Part shown: in pieces, positions 1 through 9,876 of the stretch | Numbering within the stretch: the stretch's first letter is position 1 | Layout: the number at the start of each line of letters is the position of its first letter | Assembly: GCF_000359125.1 (NCBI RefSeq) | Contig: NZ_CAAF010000030.1 | Location: forward strand, 62,001-126,000 | Reading direction: 5' to 3' | From: Mesorhizobium sp. STM 4661 | GTDB lineage: Bacteria; Pseudomonadota; Alphaproteobacteria; Rhizobiales; Rhizobiaceae | Length of the DNA: 64,000 nucleotides | Made by a program: the position numbers and the translations under genes | Notes under the pieces: generated by a model | What the model was told of the DNA's origin: nothing | Databases searched by the model: none | The model's input: only the letters and a program-made list of their open reading frames with translations

Positions 1-285
1 CATTCCATCGGCCACCACCCACAGGCCGGTTTCCGGCTCGACCAGATAGCTGTCTTCATTGAGCTCGCGGACACAGCCTCTGTGGCTAACGCCGAAGCTT
101 TCAAAGGGAAGGGCGACATTGTTCAATTTGCCACCAAGCGCTTCGCAAGCGTCCTCTGCGGCGCATTTTTCCAGCGCTCGCCCGCGCCAGTTTGCCACAG
201 GCGCAGATATTAAAGTATCGAAATCAACGTCCGAGCGTCTGTTGCCCATGGACAGCGCCACCATGCTGGAAAGCTCGAAGGCCAT
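1..285 (-). CDS. PP2C-family Ser/Thr phosphatase of the T6SS (PppA/Stp-like), 5' part only
   Basis: The first 95 codons of a gene that continues past the left edge. Residues 65 onward carry the opening PP2C motif: a SHRG-x-x-R-x-x-NEDS stretch followed by a VVADGM ending that would continue to GGH, the metal-binding Asp and Gly region of this phosphatase family. About 60 extra N-terminal residues precede it, with no clear domain. The ATG at 285 lies one base after the tssM stop (TGAGATG), so translation is coupled. In T6SS loci such phosphatases oppose a PpkA-type kinase acting on FHA proteins; two FHA proteins are encoded nearby, and a kinase gene may lie further left, which I infer. Confidence 0.85.
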   Translation of the reverse strand, partial: MAFELSSMVALSMGNRRSDVDFDTLISAPVANWRGRALEKCAAEDACEALGGKLNNVALPFESFGVSHRGCVRELNEDSYLVEPETGLWVVADGM

Positions 286-286
286 C

Positions 287-3200
287 TCAAAAAGCCTTTG
301 GACAGCTGAATCCGGAAAGCGCGGGAAGGAGGAGGGGGTTGGGGTCCGAACCGGTCTGGATCGTATAGGCGACATCGCGTCCGCCGATCACGAAGCGGGC
401 TTCAGTGTTGCCGCCGGTGCTGGTGATGGCCGCCTTGTCCAGCAGTCGCTTCAGTGCCCACGGACCGTCGAACTTGATGGCGGACTCACGGCCTGGCATT
501 TCCGGCATGAGGCTCAGGCTGGCGGACGAGGAAGCCGTGCCGCTCGGCCAGGTCACCGTGCTTGGCGCGTTGCCTGCCTGGTTGCTTTGGACGATCTGGC
601 CATCGACGTCGAGTATTGCCGCATCGGCATCGCCATGCAGTGAAGACGGCGTAAAGGTGACGCTCACCGACGGCACAGAACCGCCCGAGGGAAAGAAGAC
701 GTTGCGGATTTCCGCAGCCAGCTGGAAGCCTTTCAAGGTCGACTTCGAGAGGTCGCGCCCGAAGCGCGCATCCTGTTTCCAACTCCAGTCCTGGCTGGTC
801 ATGTCGATCAGCGGTGCGAGATTTTGTGCGAAGAAGCGGTCCAGCAGCCCGCCTGGAGCGAACAGTTTCGAGAAATCCGCCATTGCAATGTCCTCGGTGC
901 TGTTGCCAGCGAAAGGATAGTGACCGTTGACGGCCTCTTCGCAGGCGCGCGTCACCGTCTGGTCGAGCATCTGGTTCAGATTCGCCACCGAGGTTTCGGC
1001 GACGTTGCCCTCAAACTCGTCGGCCGTCGCGTTGACCATCCGCGCGAGTTGCTTGGGCAGACGCGAGACATTGGCGCGAAGGGTGGATATCTGCAGTTGT
1101 AGATTCATGTTGACGCGTTCCGTCTGCGAGGGAACGTCGGCCGCCAGTTGCAGGCTCTGGTAGATGTCACGGAAATTCTGGGTCAATGCATCGATGGGGC
1201 GGCGTCCGGCAGGACCGTTCACCAGCGTCTGGAATGACCTGAACTGCGCTTCGATGTTTGCCCCGGGATGCTGGTTCTGTGTGCTCGGGGACCCTGCGCC
1301 GGCGCGGCTTTGCGATTTGCCCGTGGCAATCTGTATGCCGATGCGGGCCAAACCCTTGGCGATGTCCGCAGCCTTCCGCGGCTGGTTCTGAACGGCGCTG
1401 GATTCTAGTTCGGAGGCTCTGTTGAGCCCGACTTCCCGCGTCAGGGCTGTCTCGTCGGCTATCGCCGTAAAAAGCTGGTCGATCGGCGAGGTTGGTGATG
1501 CGGCAGCGGAAAGCGCGATATAGTGCGGTTTGTCTTTCAGCATCGCTTTGAACCTCAGTTCATCGAGGACGGCGTTCCACGCCGCGGCGAACTCCTTCCC
1601 GTAGCGATCGAGAAGTTCTGGACCGAGCTTGAGCAGTTCCTGATCGATGCCGCCTTGCTCGCCGCCACCGCCGAGAACCCATTGGTCGTCGACCAGCATC
1701 TGCGCAACGCGCGAGAGTTGCCCGAGGTAGAAGTCGTTGAAGCCGGCATAGGTGTAGATACCGGGAACACGAACATCAGACAGATCGCTGCCGTCGGTGC
1801 GCTCGAACAGCAACTGCGCTTCCGGGCCACCTTTCGCGGTAACAGAAAAATCGTCCAGCGCCGCCGCGTATGCAGCCGACTTGATCAATGCGGAGGCGCG
1901 ATCGGCCAGGCTCATGCGCCCGAGCGAGCGCTGGGCGGATTCGACAAGCGGTCGGTTAAGTTCGAAAATCGGATCATAGGCGTCGTCCAATGCAAGCATG
2001 GCGCGCAGATGCTTATCGAGCTGCGCCCGTCCCTCGCGGTTGTTTTCGCCCGGATACCGGTTCTGCTCCCAATCCTGTCTCATCCAGGAAACGATCAACG
2101 CGTCGTCGACCTTCGGCGCCTTGCCGCCAAGCATCAGATAGATTTTCAACGGTTCATAGAGCGCGGCGGGGTCAGCCATCTTGGCCTGGATCGTCCGCTC
2201 GGCCTGGATCAACAGGCGCGCGCGGAATGTGCGCTCCAGTGCTTGCCGGTAAGCCGTTTTGGATGCCGAAAGAAGTCTTTCCCGCTGGCTGAGGCCGAAC
2301 GTCTCCTCGACCGGTGTCGGCAAGTCACCGGTTTCGAACCCTGCCGGCAGATTGCGCAACTGGTCGAGCGGGTCAATGACGTTTTCGAGATCGACATCGG
2401 TGACCGTCGTGCTTTTGAGCAGCGGGTCCGCTGTCTCGCGATACTGGTTCATCGCCTGCGTGGTAGCGGCGATCAGTGACCTGTTGGCTGTAAAGCTCAT
2501 GGCCAAGGCGCCCAGGGCCACCGCAGCGATCAATGCGATTATGCCAACGCCGCCATATCTGGCGACCGCCGCACGCCTTTCAGCCGATTTGTCGTATGAA
2601 ACCCACCCGGCCTCCGCAAAAATGACGCGAGTGAGAAGATCGTGCAAAAAGAAGCTTTTGCCGGTGCCGGACAGATGGGCCCTGGAACTGCTGCCGAAAC
2701 TGCGGCCGATTGCGCCCAGCACCTGGTCGATCGGTGTTCCTTCTTGCGTGCCTGACGAAAAATAAAGGCCACGCAGGCTGACATTCACCTGGCTGCGGGC
2801 CGGATCGAACAGGCTGGCGACGAAAGTGGTGATCCGTCCCTTCAGCGCGCCAAATTGCGCCGGAAAGCCAAAGATGGTTATGCGCGCGACCGGATCAGCC
2901 TCCTCCTGCAGCCGGTCGGGTATCTCCTCCGCCAGCCGTTTTGCCAGCGCCTCGAACTCGGCCGGAGCCTCGCCGACCATGTTCTTATTGCGATCCGTGG
3001 TCTGGAATGTCGCGCCCCACACCTTGCGTCTGCGCTGCTCGTCGAACCCGCCGAAATAGTCCATGAACCCGGAAACAAGGTCGGCCTTGGTGAAAAGCAG
3101 GTAGACCGGGAACTGGATTTTCAGCGTCTCGTGGATTTCCCGCAGGCGACTGCGTATTTCGACGATATGGGCGTCCAACTGCTGATCATCGAGGCTGATG

Positions 3201-3844
3201 AAGTCGGCAAGACTGATGGCCAGGATAACGCCGTTTATCGGTTGCCTGGCGCGGTATCCCTTGAGCAGCGCCAAAAAGGCAAGCCAACTCTTCTTGTCGC
3301 TCTCGGCGTGCGAATCCTGCGTTGTGTAGCGTCCGGCGGTGTCGATCAGCACCGCCTCGTCGGTGAACCACCAGTCGCAGGACCGTGTGCCGCCGATACC
3401 GGCCACCGGCTGGGCGTCACCCGACCCGGCAAGCGGAAATTTCAGGCCCGAATTGACCAACGCCGTCGTCTTGCCTGCGCCGGGCGGGCCGATGATGATG
3501 TACCAGGGGATCTCATAGAGGAAGTTGCGCTTGCCGCTCGACCGCTTCAGCGTCGCAATGGCCTCGTTCATGCGGGCCTCGAGCACCTGCGAGTCGCCAT
3601 CCCTGTCGTCGTTGTGGACGATTGCCGCCTCGAGCGCCTTCTGCGCCTTTCGCATTTGCCAGAAACGGAAGCCGTAGAAGAGCGCCGCGATCGCCAGGAT
3701 GACGCCTATTATCGTGGCACGCAGCCAGACGGGGCCGAGCGGGCGGGTGTCGGCAAAACGGATCAATGGCCCGGCAAACCAGATGGCTGCCGCGAAACCG
3801 GCCAGCGCGATCGCGCTGAATATCCGCAGCAGCCAACGCGTCAT
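287..3844 (-). CDS. tssM: T6SS membrane-complex protein TssM (IcmF), copy 1
   Basis: Inner-membrane protein of 1185 residues that forms the T6SS trans-envelope complex with TssL and TssJ. Hydrophobic segments lie near residues 5-25 and 41-60, followed by a cytoplasmic NTPase-like domain with Walker A GPPGAGKT at 119-126 and a Walker B-like VLIDTAGR at about 165-172. A further membrane segment lies near residue 430-450, before the large periplasmic part. Length is usual for the family (1100-1200). It follows tssL copy 1 with a 22-base gap and precedes the phosphatase gene by one base. A second full TssM lies at 14895-18434; both keep intact Walker A motifs, so neither looks decayed. Confidence 0.95.
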   Translation of the reverse strand: MTRWLLRIFSAIALAGFAAAIWFAGPLIRFADTRPLGPVWLRATIIGVILAIAALFYGFRFWQMRKAQKALEAAIVHNDDRDGDSQVLEARMNEAIATLKRSSGKRNFLYEIPWYIIIGPPGAGKTTALVNSGLKFPLAGSGDAQPVAGIGGTRSCDWWFTDEAVLIDTAGRYTTQDSHAESDKKSWLAFLALLKGYRARQPINGVILAISLADFISLDDQQLDAHIVEIRSRLREIHETLKIQFPVYLLFTKADLVSGFMDYFGGFDEQRRRKVWGATFQTTDRNKNMVGEAPAEFEALAKRLAEEIPDRLQEEADPVARITIFGFPAQFGALKGRITTFVASLFDPARSQVNVSLRGLYFSSGTQEGTPIDQVLGAIGRSFGSSSRAHLSGTGKSFFLHDLLTRVIFAEAGWVSYDKSAERRAAVARYGGVGIIALIAAVALGALAMSFTANRSLIAATTQAMNQYRETADPLLKSTTVTDVDLENVIDPLDQLRNLPAGFETGDLPTPVEETFGLSQRERLLSASKTAYRQALERTFRARLLIQAERTIQAKMADPAALYEPLKIYLMLGGKAPKVDDALIVSWMRQDWEQNRYPGENNREGRAQLDKHLRAMLALDDAYDPIFELNRPLVESAQRSLGRMSLADRASALIKSAAYAAALDDFSVTAKGGPEAQLLFERTDGSDLSDVRVPGIYTYAGFNDFYLGQLSRVAQMLVDDQWVLGGGGEQGGIDQELLKLGPELLDRYGKEFAAAWNAVLDELRFKAMLKDKPHYIALSAAASPTSPIDQLFTAIADETALTREVGLNRASELESSAVQNQPRKAADIAKGLARIGIQIATGKSQSRAGAGSPSTQNQHPGANIEAQFRSFQTLVNGPAGRRPIDALTQNFRDIYQSLQLAADVPSQTERVNMNLQLQISTLRANVSRLPKQLARMVNATADEFEGNVAETSVANLNQMLDQTVTRACEEAVNGHYPFAGNSTEDIAMADFSKLFAPGGLLDRFFAQNLAPLIDMTSQDWSWKQDARFGRDLSKSTLKGFQLAAEIRNVFFPSGGSVPSVSVTFTPSSLHGDADAAILDVDGQIVQSNQAGNAPSTVTWPSGTASSSASLSLMPEMPGRESAIKFDGPWALKRLLDKAAITSTGGNTEARFVIGGRDVAYTIQTGSDPNPLLLPALSGFSCPKAF

Positions 3845-3866
3845 GGGCGCTTCCAGCCGGCCGTGC

Positions 3867-5384
3867 TCACAACGTCTCCTCCTTGGGGATCATCACGTCG
3901 ACACGGCGATTCTGGGCGCGGCCTTCCGGCGTCGCATTGTCGGCGATCGGCTCGTCCTCGCCCTTGCCCTCGACCGTGACCCGCGAAGGCTTGCTGAACC
4001 GCGGCGCCATCATTGCTTCGACGGCCTTTGCCCGGGCAACGGAAAGGTCGAAGTTGGATTTGAACGCGCTCGATTTTCGCGGCTTCACATTGTCCGTATG
4101 GCCGACGATCCTGATCGGTCCGGGCTCGGGTTCCAGCGCGGCGGCGATGTCCGCGGCTATCGGCCCAAACTCCGGCTTTATCTCGGCCCTGCCGGACTGG
4201 AACAACAGGAGATTGTTGATTTCCACGACGATGAACATGCCCTGTGTGCCCACGGTCAGTCCGCCGCGCGCGATATCCTTGGCCAGTGCGGAGCGGATGC
4301 GATCGATCTGGGTGGCGGTGGCGGCGACAGGCGGGACGACTTTCGCCGGCCCGGCCAACGGCGCCACGCTGGCGCGTTCAATGGTGATCGGTGTCGATGG
4401 ATTGAGGGCCAGCAATTCGCCGGCTACGGCATCGCCCTCGTTGGTGATGAAGACCCGCAACGCGAAGAATGCCGCTGTCAGCAGCGCCGATGCAGCGGCC
4501 GCGACGACCCAGAGCGGCAGCCGGGCCGACGACTTCGCCATTGTCGCCGCCATGCCCTGCCAGTGGGGCGAGAGCTCTTCGTCGGCGCGAGCCCTGAAGT
4601 AGCGGAGCGTCTCATAGACGTCGCGCCGGACGCGTTCGAGATTGGTGTCCTCGCGCGCCAGGTCTCGATACTGGCCTTCGAACCCCAACGACAGGCAGGC
4701 GTGCATCAATTCGAGCAAATCATAGTGTGCCTCCGAGGTGGCCAGCACCTTGTTCAGCGCTTCGAAGAAGCCGGTGCCGGTGGGTTCGACGTGGAAGAAC
4801 CGCGACAGCATGCTGTGCTGCGCCCCGTCATCACTCTTGGGCCAAGGCAGATTGCCGATCAGATCGTCGGCGGTTTCGCAAAGGGCGAATTTTGCGATCC
4901 GGGCATCCTCTTCGGGTACGCCTGACTTCTCCATTGTCCGGTCGAACTTTTCAATCGTATCGGCGACATGTTCCGCCAGTGGCTCCGCCTGTCTTTCGAT
5001 AGACATAAGCCTGAGCTGGCCGAACAGCATCAGCAAGGGCGCGGCCGCGGCGAGGATCGGGTTTGCAGCGGAATATCTGACGCCGTCCGCGGCATCGAGC
5101 AGGACATCCTGCTGCATGGCTGGCGTCGCCGCGGAAGAACCGGTTGCCACCGCGGCGTTGGAAGATGCGCCTTGATAGATCACAGTTCCGGATGTCCAGC
5201 CCGGGGGCGTATGCCGGCCGACACCCGGATCGAAGATTGTTGAATCCTTGACCGGCGGGGGACCGCGCTGCCCGCTGCCAGGAACGGGCCCCTGAGCAGC
5301 TGGCGCCGATTTTTGCTCGCGCCGTGGATTTGCGCGAATTACGGTCTTGCCCGCCGGGCCGAAAGGATTGTCCTTCGAGCTCAT
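3867..5384 (-). CDS. tssL: T6SS membrane-complex protein TssL (DotU) with OmpA-like C-terminus, copy 1
   Basis: Protein of 505 residues. A Pro/Gly-rich N-terminus of about 95 residues precedes a DotU cytoplasmic domain (about 100-285, with the LSLGFEGQYR family signature at 231-240), a single membrane segment at 290-311, and an OmpA/MotB peptidoglycan-binding domain at about 385-500 containing the VGHTDN motif at 427-432 and a closing NRRVDV. This is the extended form that anchors the complex to the cell wall. It is the first gene of its block, with tssM downstream. The ATG at 5384 has a weak GGATGG ribosome site about ten bases upstream. Confidence 0.95.
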   Translation of the reverse strand: MSSKDNPFGPAGKTVIRANPRREQKSAPAAQGPVPGSGQRGPPPVKDSTIFDPGVGRHTPPGWTSGTVIYQGASSNAAVATGSSAATPAMQQDVLLDAADGVRYSAANPILAAAAPLLMLFGQLRLMSIERQAEPLAEHVADTIEKFDRTMEKSGVPEEDARIAKFALCETADDLIGNLPWPKSDDGAQHSMLSRFFHVEPTGTGFFEALNKVLATSEAHYDLLELMHACLSLGFEGQYRDLAREDTNLERVRRDVYETLRYFRARADEELSPHWQGMAATMAKSSARLPLWVVAAAASALLTAAFFALRVFITNEGDAVAGELLALNPSTPITIERASVAPLAGPAKVVPPVAATATQIDRIRSALAKDIARGGLTVGTQGMFIVVEINNLLLFQSGRAEIKPEFGPIAADIAAALEPEPGPIRIVGHTDNVKPRKSSAFKSNFDLSVARAKAVEAMMAPRFSKPSRVTVEGKGEDEPIADNATPEGRAQNRRVDVMIPKEETL

Positions 5385-5795
5385 TGCGGATATTCCATCC
5401 AGCCGCGATGCCCGCGTTTGCGCCAGATGGGCGCAAAACGGTTCCTGGTCATGTGCAGGAAATGCAGGCGCTGCTGACGAGGGCAGTGTCTGGAAGAAGG
5501 TCGGCTACAAAACACTATCCCGCCGTAACATGACATTTGCCGCAGACCCCTAGGTCAATCAGCCTTACCCGCTGGCGAACTGTCGTATGTGATCGTAATC
5601 TCAGAAGCTGTCGATTGGAACCTAAAGCAGTGCTGCGAAAGGATTTTTCTTCGCCACCTACAGCGCCGCGCGTCCTTGGACTCGCAAAGGACGCTCCAAT
5701 ACTTTCCAGTCGCGGCCTAATCCGTTTCGCAACCGAAGGTTAATGCAGCAAACGATCCGATTTCCGGGGCATGCGCCTGATTCAGTCTTCCCAGC
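5385..5795. other. 411-base intergenic stretch
   Basis: Lies between tagH copy 1 and tssL copy 1, both on the minus strand. I see no convincing coding frame, RNA gene or strong inverted repeat. It must hold the end of the tagH transcript and probably a promoter for the tssL-tssM-phosphatase block, but I could not pick a confident -35/-10 or sigma-54 site. Confidence 0.5.
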
Positions 5796-6860
5796 CTATT
5801 TTTGCTTGTCGGCCTTGGCATAGGCTTCGCTGAAATAGGCCAGGAATATGTCCAGCATGCCGTTTTCGTGGGCTTCCTCCATGGTTCGCCATTTCGCGAC
5901 AAAGGCGTCCCAGGCCAGACCTTTCTTCGAGCTGAACGAGGTAGGCGGAAGCTTTTTGCCGATCGCCTCGGGCGACAAATCGTCAAGCAGCCGGGAGAGA
6001 GCAGCTTGCATGGCTGCATAGGTGGCAAATTCGTGCGTCTTGAGATCGCGAAATGCGTCTTCGATGCTGCGCCTGGCATCAAGATAGCCGGCTCTGCGCC
6101 GCGCGAACATGATCTCAAGGATGTCGTCGGTTCCCGGGACGAACTTTAGGGGATTGTTATCCTCGGCACTTATCATCGTCCGGTGTGTGCTCTTGGCCAG
6201 TACTTTCGCAGCCGCCCGTGCCTTCAGCAGCAAGGCCAGTTCCTCGACCACCGTCCGCAGCACTGTGCCGATTTCGGCAGCAACTTCATGCGGATCACGA
6301 GATTGAAGCAATTCCGGGGAGATGCCGGCTCCGATCGCGATTTCCCGCAGCACCTCGTCTCGTGTCGAGGAGAGAGGCGTCGGTTGCGACGAGAACGTCG
6401 GCGCTGGCGCCCGCTGCCCCGACCGTTGCTCCGCCGCCGCATTGAAGAAAGGCTCGTTTTCGAAGCTCAGCGGCCGGCCTGTGGCGACCGGCATTTCCCG
6501 TTGCGTCGAACCGTGGTTGCTTTGAGGATGGCCTGTCGTCGCGCGCTCGTCGTCAATCGCTACCAAGATGACGTAGCGGCCAATCAGCAGCCGGTCGCCA
6601 TGACCGAGCCGATGCGGGCCAGCCATGCGCTGGCTCGATCCATTGATGAAAGTTCCATTGCGCGAGATATCGTGCAGCCAGAACGCGCCTGCGTCGTACC
6701 TGACCTCGCAGTGCCGGCCGGAAATGAACTTGTCCGGGTCGGACAAGGTCCAGTCACAAGCCTCGCGTCCGATTTCGAAGCTGCGATCACGGGCTGCATA
6801 GCCGGTTGAGATGCCAGCGGGCAGGGCGTCGACATTGTTGATCTGCAGCCTGATGAACAT
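5796..6860 (-). CDS. tagH: T6SS-associated FHA-domain protein TagH, copy 1
   Basis: Protein of 354 residues. The N-terminal forkhead-associated domain (about 5-105) shows the phosphothreonine-binding signature: GR at 31-32, SGRH at 47-50 and NGTF at 68-71. A linker follows, and then the helical C-terminal domain (about 165-350) found in ImpI/VasC-type T6SS proteins, with a conserved NPLKF motif. FHA proteins of this type read threonine phosphorylation and switch T6SS assembly on; the PP2C phosphatase gene at the left edge fits such a circuit. It is divergent from vgrG and separated by 411 bases from tssL. A longer relative is encoded at 21593-23065. Confidence 0.9.
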   Translation of the reverse strand: MFIRLQINNVDALPAGISTGYAARDRSFEIGREACDWTLSDPDKFISGRHCEVRYDAGAFWLHDISRNGTFINGSSQRMAGPHRLGHGDRLLIGRYVILVAIDDERATTGHPQSNHGSTQREMPVATGRPLSFENEPFFNAAAEQRSGQRAPAPTFSSQPTPLSSTRDEVLREIAIGAGISPELLQSRDPHEVAAEIGTVLRTVVEELALLLKARAAAKVLAKSTHRTMISAEDNNPLKFVPGTDDILEIMFARRRAGYLDARRSIEDAFRDLKTHEFATYAAMQAALSRLLDDLSPEAIGKKLPPTSFSSKKGLAWDAFVAKWRTMEEAHENGMLDIFLAYFSEAYAKADKQK

Positions 6861-7111
6861 CCAAAATCGCCGTCGATCACCGATCGATACGCCACCACTC
6901 TAGCAGCTTGGAAGTATAACAGGACAGCAGCGTTTCAAGCCGGTGAAATCGATGGGTGAGGTTCAGCTGCCGGTCGTTCTTTTTGGTCGGCAGGAAAACC
7001 TGTGGTAGGCTCAACATGGCCTGGTGTGGCGTTCCTGAAGGTGATGCCGATCATATAGCAGGAACTTCAAATCCGCTACACTAGCGGCCGCGTCCAGGAG
7101 GGGCACGACCC
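6861..7111. promoter_or_regulatory. Divergent promoter region between tagH copy 1 and vgrG
   Basis: About 250 bases separate two outward-facing genes, so promoters for both must lie here. The only clear element is a strong ribosome site for vgrG, CCAGGAGGGG at about 7094-7103. No operator was recognised. Confidence 0.5.
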
Positions 7112-9442
7112 ATGCCGAACGAACAACGCGCCACGGTTGTGCAGACACCGGTTGGCGCCGAGTTGTTGACTTTCACCCATCTTGTCGGGCGCGATGAGAT
7201 CAGTCGTTGTTTGGCCTATACTGTCGGGTTCGTGAGTAGCAGCCCCGATATCGACCCGCTCAAGATGCTGGGCGGTGCTGTCTCGATCGAGGGTGAATCC
7301 GATCCGAAACGCTGGTTCAGCGGCCTGATCTCGGAATTTCGGCTGACCCGGATCGAGGACAGGCTGGCATATTACGAAGCGGTCATCAGGCCATGGCTCT
7401 GGTTCCTCGGCAACACGACCGACTGCCGCATTTTCCAGAACATGAGCGTCGTCGAAATCGTCGAGGAGGTTTTCTCGAAATACAGCACCGCAAAATTCGA
7501 GAAGCGCCTGCAAGGGTCTTATCCGCCGCGCGAATACTGCGTCCAGTATGACGAGACCGATCTCGATTTCGTGCAGCGGCTGCTCGAGCACGAAGGCATT
7601 CTGTATTTTTTCGAGCATGACGATGGCAAGCACACGCTTGTGCTCGCCGATGCGATGAGCAAGCTCAAGCCGGCGCCGGGCTATGAGAAAGTGCCTTATC
7701 ACTTTGAAGGGCAGGGCTCGCGGCGCGATGTCGAGTATATAACGGAATGGATTCCGGGCAGTTCGGTGCGGCCGGGCGCCTATGTCCATACCGACTATGA
7801 TTTCGAGAAGCCTGGCGCCGACCTGATGGCCAAATCCGCCCAGCCGTTCGGCCACAAACTGGCCGCGGGCGAGAATTACCGCCAACCGGGTGCGCATCTC
7901 GAGGTGGGCCGGGGCGACAGCCTGGCGGCGATCCGGCGCGAGGAAATCCAGGCTGTGCACCAGCGCATCGCCGCGGTCGGGACCGTGCGCGGCCTGTATT
8001 CCGGCTGCACGTTCAAGCTGGATGGCTTCCCGCGCGAAGACCAGAACCAGGAGTATCTGGTGGTCAGCGCCGAATACCGGCTGTTCGATCCGGGTTACAG
8101 GGCTCTTGCCGACGTCGGCAGCGAGAACTTCAAGGTGATCCTGGGTGTCGCGCCGACCGCCTTGCCCTATCGTCCGCCACGGATCACGCCCCGGCCGATC
8201 ATGCGCGGCCCGCAGACGGCGACGGTGGTCGGTCCCTCCGGCGAGGAGATCTTCACCGACAAATATGCCCGGGTGAAGGTGCAGTTCCATTGGGATCGTC
8301 TGGGCAAGAAGGACCAGAACAGTTCCTGTTTCGTGCGGGTCTCGCAGACCTGGGCCGGCAGCGGCTGGGGGTTCATCCAGATACCGCGCATCGGCCAGGA
8401 GGTCATCATCGATTTCATCGAAGGCGACCCGGATCTGCCGATCATCACCGGCCGGGTCTACAACGCCTCGCAGATGCCGCCCTACGGGCTGCCGGGCAGC
8501 GCCACGCAATCCGGCTGGAAGTCCGACTCATCGAAAGGTGGCGGTGGTTACAACGAGCTGATGTTCGAGGACAAGGCCGGCTCCGAACTGGTCAATTTCC
8601 AGGCGCAGAAGGATCATAACCTTCTGATCAAGAACGACCGCGCCAAGCTGGTCCAGCACGACCAGTCGGACCGCATCGACCACGACGCCAAGCACTCCGT
8701 CGGCCACAACCTCGACGAAGACGTCGGCAACAACAAGACGGTCAAGGTCGGCGTCGACCAGACGACCGACATTGGCTCGAACGATACCGAGACCGTGGGT
8801 GTCGATCGTTCGCTGACGGTCGGGTCGAACGAGACGATCAATATTGGGTCAAACTCCACCGAAACGATCGGCATAGCGCATACGCAAACTGTCGGCGCCG
8901 TCCAGACGGTGACCGTCGGTACGGCTCGGGTCGATTCAGTCGGCGCATCAGAGACCCGGACCGTGGGTGGCCCGCAGACGAATACAATCGGTGCGACACG
9001 GTCGGTGACGGTAGGTGCGGCGCAGAGCCACGACATCGGGGCTGCGGACAGCTGGCAGATTGCTGCCGCGCAGAGCATTCAGATTGGTGCTGATCAGGGG
9101 ATAAAAATTGGTGGGGCGCATAGCACCGAGATAGGAAAAACACGGACGACCAAGGTCGGCGGCGATCAAACGGGCGAGGTCGGCGGATCCCACCTGTTGA
9201 AGGTTGCCAAAAAGAGCCTGACTCAGGTCGCCGACGACATGACGATTGCCGTCGGCAAGAACATGACGATCGAGGTGAAGGACAGTATCACCCTGAAGTG
9301 CGGCAGCGCGATGATCACCATGAAGAAGAACGGTGAGATCATGATCAAGGGTAAGGATATTTCTGTCACCGCTTCGGGCAAGATCAATGCGAAAGCGTCG
9401 AGCAATATCACCATGAAGGGTGCGAAAATCCTCCAGAACTGA
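7112..9442 (+). CDS. vgrG: T6SS spike protein VgrG (TssI)
   Basis: Trimeric puncturing spike at the tip of the Hcp tube, 776 residues. The N-terminal two thirds is the gp27-like hub (family blocks CVQYDETDLDFVQRLLEHEG and YFFEH). The gp5-like OB fold lies at about 370-450. From about residue 510 to 726 there is a long run of short beta-repeats of the VG-x-x-x-T-x-x-IG type, which form the triple-stranded beta-helix needle. The protein stops soon after the needle, so there is no fused effector domain and cargo must bind separately. The ATG at 7112 has an AGGAGG site. The DUF6484 gene follows after eight bases, consistent with one operon. Confidence 0.95.
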   Translation: MPNEQRATVVQTPVGAELLTFTHLVGRDEISRCLAYTVGFVSSSPDIDPLKMLGGAVSIEGESDPKRWFSGLISEFRLTRIEDRLAYYEAVIRPWLWFLGNTTDCRIFQNMSVVEIVEEVFSKYSTAKFEKRLQGSYPPREYCVQYDETDLDFVQRLLEHEGILYFFEHDDGKHTLVLADAMSKLKPAPGYEKVPYHFEGQGSRRDVEYITEWIPGSSVRPGAYVHTDYDFEKPGADLMAKSAQPFGHKLAAGENYRQPGAHLEVGRGDSLAAIRREEIQAVHQRIAAVGTVRGLYSGCTFKLDGFPREDQNQEYLVVSAEYRLFDPGYRALADVGSENFKVILGVAPTALPYRPPRITPRPIMRGPQTATVVGPSGEEIFTDKYARVKVQFHWDRLGKKDQNSSCFVRVSQTWAGSGWGFIQIPRIGQEVIIDFIEGDPDLPIITGRVYNASQMPPYGLPGSATQSGWKSDSSKGGGGYNELMFEDKAGSELVNFQAQKDHNLLIKNDRAKLVQHDQSDRIDHDAKHSVGHNLDEDVGNNKTVKVGVDQTTDIGSNDTETVGVDRSLTVGSNETINIGSNSTETIGIAHTQTVGAVQTVTVGTARVDSVGASETRTVGGPQTNTIGATRSVTVGAAQSHDIGAADSWQIAAAQSIQIGADQGIKIGGAHSTEIGKTRTTKVGGDQTGEVGGSHLLKVAKKSLTQVADDMTIAVGKNMTIEVKDSITLKCGSAMITMKKNGEIMIKGKDISVTASGKINAKASSNITMKGAKILQN

Positions 9443-9450
9443 GGCTAGGC

Positions 9451-9876
9451 ATGAGCACTGTTTTAGAGCGGATCGACGGCGTGGTTATTGGCGTGTTCCT
9501 TGGCTTTGGAGAAAGCGGACCGCTGGTCGTATTTAACGGCAATCCGGAAGAAACGGCCTTGTCCGCGCGCAGCCTGGCCGAACTGCATTTGGACATGATT
9601 GGCTCGGAAGTCGCGCTGCTGTTTGAGAATGGTGACCCACGCAGACCTCTGATCGTCGGCAGAATTGTGGAGCCAGCGAAGAAGCAAGCGGACACTCATG
9701 TAGTCCGCGACGGCGAGACCGTAAAGATTACAGCCAGCGAGCGGCTGGAACTGCGCTGCGGCAAGTCGGTGATCATTATGGAAAAAGACGGCCACCTGAC
9801 CATCCGCGGAACCTATCTCGTTAGCCATGCCAGCGCGGCTAATCGCATCAGAGGCGGTTCGGTGAACTTGAACTGA
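9451..9876 (+). CDS. DUF6484-type VgrG-associated protein
   Basis: Protein of 141 residues. It resembles the small DUF6484 proteins found beside vgrG and PAAR-like genes, with the motif of a bacteriophage gp5-like OB fold: LLFENGDPRRPLIVGRI at about 56-72. The C-terminal part (VKITASERLELRCGKSVII) looks like one or two needle repeats of VgrG. Role unknown; by position it probably helps load or sheathe cargo on the spike. Its stop TGA at 9874-9876 overlaps the ATG of the next gene at 9876 by one base (TGATG), so the two are translationally coupled. Confidence 0.75.
   Translation: MSTVLERIDGVVIGVFLGFGESGPLVVFNGNPEETALSARSLAELHLDMIGSEVALLFENGDPRRPLIVGRIVEPAKKQADTHVVRDGETVKITASERLELRCGKSVIIMEKDGHLTIRGTYLVSHASAANRIRGGSVNLN

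Noticed and set aside
7076..8509. Long open frame on the minus strand opposite vgrG (about 477 codons)
   Set aside because: It lies entirely within vgrG, its translation has no recognisable domain and it lacks a ribosome site; it is caused by the codon bias of the GC-rich vgrG.
8640..9290. Repetitive stretch that might be read as a tandem repeat or CRISPR-like array
   Set aside because: It is in frame and encodes the beta-helix needle repeats of VgrG; repeats are degenerate at DNA level and there are no spacers.
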